NCBI GenBank assembly: GCA_033296885.1
Contig: MU863879.1
Coordinates: 248,001 to 312,000 of the forward strand
Reading direction: 5' to 3'
Length of the DNA: 64,000 bases
From: Triangularia verruculosa
Taxonomy: Eukaryota > Ascomycota > Sordariomycetes > Sordariales > Podosporaceae
Positions 54,470-64,000 of this stretch are shown piece by piece. The notes under the pieces were generated by a model, which made no database searches, was not told the DNA's origin, and saw nothing but the letters and a program-made list of their open reading frames with translations. Each line of letters begins with the position of its first letter. Within the stretch, counting starts at the first letter, position 1. Position numbers and translations under genes: made by a program.

Positions 54470-57400
54470 GGTGTGGCTTTGTTGTTCGAGTTGGCGTTTG
54501 AAGTGTTGAGTCAAAGTAATGTGTAGTTGATAGAAAGATTGCTGTTTGGTTTGAGAGTGTTGGATGAATGGTGACACGGAATCTCTGTGGTTAGTTATAC
54601 CTGATGGTTGAAAGAGCTGTTGAAGTCATAATCCTGAACTTGACCTATTCCAGGAAGCAGCTCCGGGAGAGATCGTCGATCAGGCGTCGTCATCTAGACG
54701 AAATCAGGCGAGGAAACTGGACTAAACATGCAAGATAGTGAGGGGGTGCCGAGGAGAAGGGGGACTTCGAGAGAGCTCAAGAGAGCCGATGTTTGTGTAC
54801 CTGGCTCATTCCCTGGCACCCACAAAGTGCCTGCTACGGCCGGTAGCCGGTACCGTCGGCTGGAGGTCACAGAGACTCCCTCAACCCCGCCGTCGAGATG
54901 CGGTGAGAGCCTCGGAGTCAAGGATTGCGCAGGAGGGATTTCTGTTAGCTTCAAATGGTGTTGACAGCTATGCATCTTTGTTGGTGGCGATGGACGAGGA
55001 AGCAGGCATCGCTGCGTCATGTCGAGACATGGTGTGTCCCGTGTAACCCGTAGCTCGTTCGCATACCCCTGAGAGATGTTCGTTCTGGCTCTTGCTCCAA
55101 TTCCATCTGATTCCACCTTCACCTTGGCCCATGCCTGGGGCTGAAATCTCCCTGCGGGCCGCCATCACCCGCTTCTGACAGCTGTCTCTGAGCGTGAGGC
55201 CGTCCCAAGCCGGCGGCCCACTGTTTTGATCGCTCGCACATGTCAACGCCACAAAGCTTTTTCCATGGCCTGTTTGGAAATGGCTGATCAGCGAGCCCCG
55301 ATTGGTCCCAGAGAGAGTGACACTTGCTCCGTCGTTCCCCTCGCACCGCAGATCCTCAAACCTTATTTTCTGACCTGCACGGCCGTAAATCAAAGGGCGC
55401 CATCGCCTATCCAAAACCCTCTAGGTCTAGCGAGGGGACTTCTCATCGTTGAATTGTGGTTTTGAACGAGAAAATCAAACTAGTGACCAGAAAACTGATA
55501 TGCTGACCGGCTGTGCATCAGTCCCAGTGCTCTCATTCTTGGTCTTGACGCGAATCATTTATCGTATTACAAGCAACTAGCTCTGAGAGTTTTGTACAAC
55601 TCAATGTTACCAAGTTTCCATCTGTTTGATTCGGCAATCCGCATCATTGATAGTCAAACGATGGCCATCCACCCTGTAGATGGAAGCAGTACCTATTCAT
55701 GAGATAATCACCCCTGAAAACCATGTCGAGAAGAATGTTGTTTGACGCAGACTTTCATTCCATTTAGCTCGAGATGGTGCTCATACTTGATATGGTGTCT
55801 TCAGTCTCTTCAAGCTCTCAACATCATCAAACAAACCTTGAAAAACGGCTAATAGGCATCAAAGGATAGGTCGTTTTTTATATCTTTTTGGCGATAGTGT
55901 TTTTATTTCACCATCCGTTCGCTGCAGCTCCAGATTAAACTGAGAGAAGTAATTGTTTGTCGACCTCAGCAGACATGTTGGGCGACACATGGGCTTTGCA
56001 GCCACACCCAGTACTTTCAGTGTCACCTTTTTTGTCCCGACGTCTACCTGGTACGCCCACAACCATCCAGGTCTCCTCTCAGAAACTTTCAGAGATATGA
56101 ATATACAAGGAAACGAATGAAATAAGCAGTTATTAGTTTCTTGATTGTGAATCTGACGGTACTGACACAATGCCTCTTCTGGCTAACACGATATTTTGTC
56201 TCGAACACGACGCAACGAAACGACCAGAATAGAATGAATACAAAGTCTACAACCGTCATATCATCATGGCATCATTGACCTCGAGGACTTTCCTATTTGT
56301 CCATTGTTCCAACCTGGTCCCTGCTTGTTGACGACTTGCTCGCGCCAGGAGACAACGCGTCTCTCGCGCCTAGCAAAGCAGCGGTCCCAAACCTTAAAAT
56401 CTGTCATATCAATTACGCTATCCGCATCGGCCAGACTTCCAGATCAGGACAAGGCAGTGAGTCACAAACTGCACGTTTGAAACCTCCATCTGCCCGGGTG
56501 AGAAAAAGCAATCTGTCAACTATCTGGTCTCGAGCAAAGCGGGTGGATGGGCGGATGACGGATGCTATCTTTCGAAAGCCCTGAACTTGAGCGCCACCAG
56601 ATTCCCACGGTCACGTTTCAGGTGAGGGCCCTCCTGCGGTATGGAGTTCACAACAACGAACCCAACAGAGCGGCCGGAGCCCTTACCGTCAAGCAGGAAC
56701 TCTGGCCGTGTCATGCGTTCCAAATGTTGGATTATTCTCTTCCAAGTTCCCGGCCGCGCGATGCAACCACTGAAACACCAACCACCTGGAAAGCTTGCTA
56801 CTAGCAAGAAAGACAACACAACAACAGTAATATATTGAGGCAGCAATATCAAGTCTGTGCGCCGGGGCTTCGCGCCGTCAAATATAACGACAGCCTCCAA
56901 AGTCCTGGGTAGGATGACTCAAGAGGATGATGAGATCAAAGGCCTGAAACATGTTTCAGTGTATTTTGGTAGCCTATCAGCGGCCACGGAACGGGCTCTC
57001 GGTGTGCGGAGAAAACCTGTCGCTGCTGGGGTTCCCAGTATCCACCTCTCCGGGTCCTGATGCGGCATAGCGGGTCCGGAAGCCGGTGATTGATTGCGAT
57101 GGCTTGCATTGCTATGCCGGGCTCGGGTGTTGGTGATGGATTGGGATGAGATTGAGTGCCGGCATGAGAGAGAAGCGAACTTGCAGCCACACCGCTTGCC
57201 AGTTCCATTTTGGGATGCTAGGATGTCAAGGCAAGTGGGAGTGCTCAACTTCATGATTGTACTGGCAGGTGCTCACATCTTGATGCACGCTGTCGGCCTC
57301 GCCAATTGTTTCCTTCTGCCCTCGCCGGCTGAATGCGTCTGCTTCTTTTCGGTGCACGTACTGCAACCCCTCCTGTTGGCCGACTGACAGCACGCACGAC

Positions 57401-60400
57401 CCTGAGCCGATCTAGCTTGACCACTGGTAAATGCCACCCCAACATCTCTGGGCACATACGAAGCTTTTTTGTGGCTGACATTCGATAAACACAACAGGAC
57501 TCGGGGCTTGGTACGAGCCCGAAGGACAAAACCAAACATCGATCAGGCATGGATGCTATGCGGAGAGATGTCGGCATCGCACGACAATCACGATCACAAG
57601 CACCAGGGTCCTTCAGAACCACAATCATGCCGGGCCCGGAGCAGACCACAACGGCCCCGGTCTCAAAGTACGGCCAGCCTCCAGCCCCAGCCCCACCGCA
57701 TCCGAAGGTGAACAAGAAGCGGTGGCATGTGCTGTTGACCTGGTGTGATGAAGTCCGGGCGTGCAGTTGAACAGTTGCAAGCTGGTGGAGAGCATGCCGG
57801 CGGGCGGATGACAATGCCGCCAGGGCCAAGCCTAGATGACGGCCTAAAGGACCGAAGAAAAGGAGGAGAAAAACAAGAACCTGTGATCTCCAGACATGGG
57901 TTTGGATACCCCGCATTTTTGCTTCCATCTACCGACAGTGTCAAGCACGGGCGATCACCACGAAACAGTTGGTGTGGTGGTTGCACACGAGACTCGACAC
58001 TTGGGGCAACATGATGACGAGGTGAGCCCCTATACGCTTGCTCTTCAATTGCTCCTTCATCAATGCTGGCCTGAAGAGGCAGGTGGCTGTCGCTGCGTTT
58101 TTCGCGATCCAAGAGGACGAGAATGTTGGAACGATGGCTTAACCCCGCATTTCCCCCTTGTCAAATTTCATTTTTCCCCAGCTTGAGAAGACCTGGGGTG
58201 CATTTACCCCACATCTAAAACCGTTGGACAGGGGATGACGGCTTCGAAGTCTCGGGTACATGAACACAGGGGTCGGACAGGGTGCTTCTGCCTGTGGCCG
58301 GGGGTACCCGACACTCTCTGCGCCTCGGGCCGTCACTCCAGATTGCGACCATCCTCGACGCGAACACCCGACAGATTCAGCCAGCCAATGATGCCTCGCC
58401 GTTTTGGCTGATGGAGCCCGTTCGGGAAACCGTTTCTACCCCCGGTCGCTTTTGCTTTTTTCAGTCGATCGATGATCTGCCCCACCAACTCCAACTTTTG
58501 TAGCACCGTTCTCCGACATCTCAGCGACTTCTTGAGATGCAGATGCAGACAGCAAGGGACGACCGCATGGCAAGACTTCCCCCTGAGTGTAGCAGACGGC
58601 TTGACGGCTGATCTTGCCACCAGCCAGCGCACACCGGCGATCACCTCTTTTGGCCTTCCGGGTATACTACACAGACTGCTTGCACATATGTAGCCGACAG
58701 AAGTCTTGCAGAGGCGACTATGACGGCGGCAACGGGAGACCCATCCTTTCCCCAGAAAGTGACAGAGGTGACTACACGGCCGCCGACGGGAGTGTGTCGA
58801 TCTTTTGCCCTTCACGACCCTTCGCCTAACATCAGAAAGGCGAAATCTGCCCGGATAGCAATTCGGATTCCCACGTGGTTGTAAGCTGTCAGGACGAAAT
58901 ACTCCACCACATCTACCAGCTGCTTGGCGTTGTTGGCGGATCGGCTCTCATATCCCCTCTCTCCTCTTTCCAAAGATATACAGCCCACAGACACCCAAGA
59001 CCAGAGGAAATCTGACTTGTCGTATTTGCTGACACGGTAGATATGGCCCACCCCGCCATTTTTCTTCTGTGCAATTTGAGAGTTTCTAGTGTAGTCCGGG
59101 TGATCTTGGTGGTTGTATCTTACCTAGGGGTGGTGGCTGAGCCGGAGACGACGAGTGTCGTTTCCGGGTGTGGTGTCCCCTCATCATTGCCGTCGTAGTG
59201 ATCTTCACACGAAGTTGCCTCAACCCACACAAGACAAGAGTGGCTGGCTGTTGTTGAGGAAGCCATGTCACGTCACCATTGATGATTGTGCAACTATGAC
59301 ACTGACACTAACACAAAGGGTAGCACCGAGAAAGTTGTAAAGCTTTTTTGGAATGTCGGCTTTAAAGGGTACAAAACCGCGGGGCTCCTATTGGACGGCG
59401 AGGCAACTCTCTAGAACACTTCGCGAACACTTCCATAATATCCAGAGTGATACAGTACCAAGCCACCGAGGGGTCTGTGGGTTTGGTGATAAATAAGAAT
59501 GCGGGGAAGAAGGAAAGACAAGGCTGGGTATATTCCGCTAGCTCTAAGTATATCAGCCCGGAATCATGGAGTTCGTGTAAGTGAGGGAGGAAGGTGAATG
59601 GATGAGGGGGAAATAGTGACGATGGTGAGGAAGGTCCAATGATTGGTGAGGCGGGGGATGTCTTGCCTTTGCTTGAATGTCTCATTCCGGGTATTTTCTC
59701 AACAGGACCGAGTAAACGCCCGACTGTTCCCTTCGCTGTCTTTTGTCAAAGTGCGTTTTCCCAGGGCATGTTCATCTGCTCTGTCAAAGTGTTCTTTCAC
59801 AAGCAAAAAAAGCACAATGAACTTTCGAAGGGCATCGAGTAAAATGTTGGTTTTAAAAAGTGGAATATCGGGTATAAACTAATTGGCAAACTAATTTGAG
59901 ACTCCTTTCCAGTTTCCATCCATTCTTGTGTGATATTCCAAATTTGATGGGAGATGTGTGTGTGTGTGTTTCCATAATTTTTCCAAACCAATTCCAGCTT
60001 CTCGTTCATCATCATCAGCGTCACAAAAATATGTACAAGAAAAAAAACCTCAAACCAAGCACCCATCAAAATTCGTTTCCTGAGTGTGTGTGTGTGTGTG
60101 TGTGTGTGGTATATCCGCCATCCTTACTCCATCCAGCCCATCCTTCCATCCGAACCCCCCTGTTCCAATTTCATAAAAGTAACAATGAAATAAAGTGTTT
60201 GGTGTGTGTTAAAAAAAGAAGTTCATCAAAATAAAAAATGATGGCGAAGAAGTGAAGAAAGAACAGACACCAACCAACCCCCCCTGTTACCCCAGACTTT
60301 TTTGCTGCTTAAAACGCCACCCGGTGCAACGCTGTTGCAAATTTGCCTTTTCCATTGCCCGATATCCCGGTGGATAAAAACCAAAAAAAAAGAAGTGAAG

Positions 60401-60439
60401 CAGAAAAGCAAGGAAGGTTAGGTAATCAGTTCTGTCTGT
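54470..60439. other. 6-kb gene-free stretch upstream of the MFS gene
   Basis: I looked for multi-exon genes on both strands and found none I can support. Frames up to 225 codons exist (for example 57251-57928, minus) but show no domain, compete with frames on the other strand and lack splice logic. Near 55839-55870 (GGCTAATAGGCATCAAAGG) there may be one decayed 21-bp repeat unit. The right 400 bases are the 3' region of the zinc-cluster gene, with T and GT runs. Long promoter, non-coding transcripts or decayed genes remain possible. Confidence 0.4.
60084..60109. repeat. (GT)13 microsatellite
   Basis: Thirteen GT steps interrupt the 3' region of the zinc-cluster gene. A shorter run of the same dinucleotide lies at about 59955-59969. 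Confidence 0.95.
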
Positions 60440-62887
60440 TCACTGGACATACCCGAACCCTTCCATCCCACCCACGTGATGATGACCGGCACCGGCGTGA
60501 TGGCCCATCATGCTGTAGTCAACGTGGTGCATCAGCTCGGGGTGATGACCATGAGCAGCAGCCGCCTGTTGGGCAGCAGCATAAGCCGCAAACTCGGCCG
60601 CAGCCTGGGCGCTGTCCTCTGGGTTTTGGTGTGAAGTAGGGCTCTGGGGACCGTTGCCGCCCCAGTACATCCCATCCAGATCCCATAGACCGCCTTGATC
60701 GAGCAGTCCCATCATACCTCCCATGCCGTCGACTGGTTCGAGGCCGATGGGGCTCATGTGAACTTCTTGGCCTGCGCCACCGCCGCCGACAATGATGCTG
60801 TCGGCCGTGGTGCTGATGTGAAGGCCGTGGGGGGATTGGCTGCGGGCGACGGCGCCCTGGGCTTGGACCGCCCGGGAGGCTTCGTACATTCTCCATACCA
60901 CCTCGCGAGAGCGGCGGGCGGCGAGCGACCATTCTTCCATGACCTCCAAGAGGTCGAGGACTTGCTCGATCTGCTTGAGCCACTCTGGCACGCGGGGGGA
61001 GCCCCATTGCCAGAAGACGCTGACGAGAGGGACCATGGCGGCCTGGTAGAGGAACCAGACTGCGTTCCAGCCGGACATTTGGTTGCGCGTCCATTCCCTG
61101 CCGACGTCCTCGATGGTGGCGGCGGCGAGCTCGCGGCAGGTCTCGATGGCTTGGAGGTCTGCGTCGCAGGCTTGGGTGTGGGGGTTCAGGCCTGACGAGG
61201 CGAGGGAGAGGAGGACGGGGCGGTGGAGGAGCATGCGGAGGTTTTGGTAGCGCCATTTCATGATGCACCGGGCCATGTACAATGGCTCCGCGCAGGGGTC
61301 GGTTGTCCGCAGGAGCCAGGGGAGGGAGGAGTACCAGTTTACGAGCTGGGCGTCGATGGCGCAGCGGTCTTCGGTGCGGAGGAGGGGGGTGATGGCGAGC
61401 ATGTCCTGGATTTGGGTGGCGATTTTGCAGAACTTGATGTTTTCGATTAGAGGGAGGATTCCGGCGTGTTGGGAGGAGTCACGGTTGGCGTTGATGCCGA
61501 ACTCGGGGGGCCGGATGTTGATGGCGGGACCCCAGCGGCCGAAGGAGGGGCGGCCCATGGTGGTGGTGGCCCAGGTGTCGAGGCAGAAGAGGGACCACCA
61601 GGTGCGGCGCCGGGTTTCGGCGGCGATGATGTCGCTGCCGGGAAGACCGACGGTGATGGACTCGCGGTGGAGGCCGAGGGCGGAGGCCATGCGGATGGCG
61701 GCGCCGAGGACGGCGTTGGCCATGTTGGGCCGGTTGATGTAGTGGAGGTAGTAGCCGCCGATTAAGGCGAGAGCCTGGACGGTTTCGATGTGGGAGGAGC
61801 CAAAGGAATCCATGGGGAGGTGCTCCATGGCACGGTTGTAGTAGTTGATGTGGTTGTAGTCGTCTGATTTCATGGCGGCGATGGAACCCATTGCGAAGAC
61901 CATGTTCAGGAGAGCGAGCCATGGAGCGTCAGTTCGCTGGCCTTCGAGGTAGTCGGCGCGGAAAGTGGATTCATCGAGCATGGGGACAAAGACGTGGATG
62001 CGCTTGAAGTAGGCGTCGATCAAAGTCTGCCCCTTCCAGGACCATGGGATGCGTTGGGGGTCCTTTTGTGTGGTGGGCTTTTGGCGGATGGCCGGGTAGT
62101 TGTGCGACATTTCGACTCCGTTCAATGGAGTTGCGAGGGAGTTTCGGAGGCCGGGTTGGACCTTGAGCATGACCATGAGGGCGGCCTTGATGGAGGAGGC
62201 ACCGAGATAGGATGTTTGGCGGTCTACCGAGAGGGAAAGGGCGTTGATATCGTCGGCTTCGGCTGGGATTGGGTCTCTCCCTCTTCGCTCCTCGTCCCAT
62301 TCTGTGTCTCTAGATGGCATCTGCTCAAGCAGGTTTTCTGACTTTGGCATCATTGGTGAGTCCAAGTCTGACATGGGACTGGTGTTTAATGGCGGCGATG
62401 GTAATCCGCCGACTGTGGTATCTATTGTTGGCCTCTCAAGGAGGCTGAGTAGCTCCTGTCTGGAAAGGGGCAGAAGAGACTGCACATCTTGTGTTGGGTA
62501 TAACCGCTTCAAGATTGACCGGCATTCTTCGAGGGATTGTGATAGAGCTTCGAGTGTCTTGCGTGATGGGATCACTCTCTGTCTGTGCTTGTCGTAGAAA
62601 CACCTCTTGGGAGCCCGGCTGGAGAGGCATTGACCACATGGTTGTTGGCCATCGCAGCGGCTGGGCAGAGTTGGTCAGATATATCCTCCTGCCCAGGGGT
62701 CTGGTCTGACTTACATCTTTCGTCTCTTGCACTCGGCACAAGCATGTGGTGTTGTTATCCTCTTGGCTGTACCTGTGGAGCTGGTCTTTGTGCTATCTTG
62801 AGAGTCTGTTGACTGCTTCCGTGGGGTGACGCCTTGGAAGGTGTGGAACATGCCACCCTGGGTGGGAACTGGAATCGACGGAGCCAT
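60440..62887 (-). CDS. Zn2Cys6 transcription factor with fungal_trans domain
   Basis: Exons are 62887-62715 and 62660-60440 (54-nt intron), giving 797 residues. The zinc cluster, rebuilt across the splice, is CAECKRRKIRCDGQQPCGQC and the sixth Cys at 78 (Cys50, 53, 60, 66, 69, 78). A basic linker RQRVIPSRKTLEALSQSL and a helix EECRSILKRLYP follow. The middle homology region (about 225-560) has LIDAYFKRIHVFVPMLDEST, ASALGLHRESITVGLPG and RRRTWWSLFCLDTWATTTMG. The C-terminus is Gly-, Ala- and His-rich. The linker after the cluster recalls the cellulase regulators CLR-2/ClrB, from memory only, so no symbol is given. The first in-frame ATG is 62887; an upstream exon is possible. Confidence 0.9.
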
Positions 62888-64000
62888 GTTGGGAAATCTG
62901 GAGATGTGAAGTGTGGAAGGTGGGCTCTGGGGGACAGATGACCCAGACGGCCACAAGGTATTTATGAGTACGACAGGTTGGCGATGCCGGGGACGCCGCC
63001 GGGTGCCGGATACAAGCGAGAAGCTGGGGTAAGTGGCAATGGCAAAGATGGAAAGTAACCACGAGCTGGGGTAGAAGCGCTCAATGGTAGCCAGTTGGAT
63101 AAAGATAGATGTGGGTAATGACGAAGAGAGGCGAGAACATGGGGAGCAGACGCAGACCTATATATCTCCATGGCATGCAGTTGGAGTTGCTACCGAACAT
63201 TGTGGGGGAGCAGAGATTTGGACCATGCCCCGGCTTTCGAGGCCGCCTTGGACCCATGGTGTGGAGAAGCTCGTTCGACGTTGCAACGTCCTGTCAATTT
63301 GGGCCAAGAGCTCTGGGGACGTCTTCCCTAGCGTAGCGGGCGCTTGTGCAGGACGACGGGCACTGTACATTGCTATGGGGCCCCAGGTATAGCTTGCCGA
63401 GTAAGGTTGAGATAGAGTGGGCTCCGTTAGAGGTAGGAAGTGAGCAAGGAGCATGTCGAAATGGAAGACACTGCTGCTCAATGCCGTGTCAAGCCACGAG
63501 GACAACAGCATGGCCAGGGGTGACGAGGCTGCTTAGCCAGGCACAAGCTGGGACCCATCACCAATCAGGCATGGCCGAGCCGCAGTACCTGAACGGCCAT
63601 ATTAACATTATGCCCAACATAAGTCACGCCAGCCAGCCAGTCCAAGAAAATGTACCTGCGGAGGGCAACGACGGTCCTGTTGGAGAGCATGTAGGTCCGT
63701 CTGGGGAGAATCTGGGGCAGAGTCTGGGGAGCATTAGCTCAGAGCCAATACCAGCAAGCCTCTCTGCTGGTAGTAGTGGTGTCGTTTCACGCTGGGACTG
63801 GGGTGCATGAGTTGTAACTGTGTACTGCTGCACGTCAACCATGAATGGTTATTGCTGCACGTGGGTTTTCCATCTTTTTCGTCGTACAGCGGCATGCCAT
63901 CGAGGCACGGCAGCCGTCTTTCCTGATGATGTTGCACCCCCCCAGTCCGGCACCCTGTGGCATTTGGTGCCGATGCCAGACAAGTTGAACAACAGAGCGC
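62888..64000. promoter_or_regulatory. Promoter and leader of the zinc-cluster gene; window edge
   Basis: More than 1.1 kb upstream of the transcription factor holds no supported gene. A 154-codon plus-strand frame (63346-63810) has no domain. The GGCCC- and GGGG-rich words and CACGTG-like steps give no firm motif. A long upstream region is common for regulated transcription factors. Confidence 0.4.

Noticed and set aside
57251..57928. 225-codon minus-strand frame with a hydrophobic N-terminus
   Set aside because: No domain, Arg/Cys-rich translation typical of a chance frame in GC-rich DNA, competing frames on the other strand, and no splice or leader support.

Overview
The window comes from the nuclear genome of a filamentous ascomycete, most likely a sordariomycete close to the Sordariales. 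Most genes have short introns (about 48-100 nt) with GTRNGT donors and CTRAC-type branch sites. A lone 5S rRNA gene lies among protein genes, as in Neurospora-like fungi. Several degraded reading frames carry TAA or TAG where a CAA or CAG (Gln) codon would fit, which suggests RIP (repeat-induced point mutation). All exon models below were assembled by hand: I joined exons at GT/AG sites, required frame closure, and compared with family patterns from memory. No search was run.

Layout. At 1.6-3.5 kb lie two convergent core genes, chorismate mutase and the Bcp1 export factor. From 3.5 to 12 kb there is an accessory block. It holds decayed frames, two arrays of a 21-bp repeat, a PD-(D/E)XK nuclease-like gene with an in-frame stop, and a four-exon gene for a 721-residue Cys/His-rich, F-box-like protein. 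From 12.4 to 33.3 kb runs a housekeeping block: the molybdopterin enzyme CnxE/gephyrin, V-ATPase c'', TFIIA gamma, a TMEM42-like membrane protein, TYW1, TOM20, EXO84, the PP2A catalytic subunit and a seven-helix membrane protein. From 33.3 to 41.2 kb is sparse, with a possible small gene, degenerate repeat arrays, and a secreted/transmembrane protein with a cytoplasmic SH3 domain. From 41.2 to 47.4 kb are VPS15 and U2 snRNP A' (LEA1). From 47.9 to 52 kb is a second accessory block with a 715-residue paralogue of the 721-residue protein, another repeat element, a relic shared with the first block, and the 5S gene. The right end carries a 14-helix-type MFS transporter, a gene-free stretch of about 6 kb, and a Zn2Cys6 transcription factor.

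The core genes do not form a pathway; they are unrelated housekeeping genes, two pairs of which share divergent promoters. The unusual material is in the two accessory blocks. Both contain a member of the same uncharacterised F-box-like family, the same 21-bp repeat with a shared 18-bp edge motif, and a copy of the same short coding relic. The relic copies differ mainly by C/T and G/A transitions.
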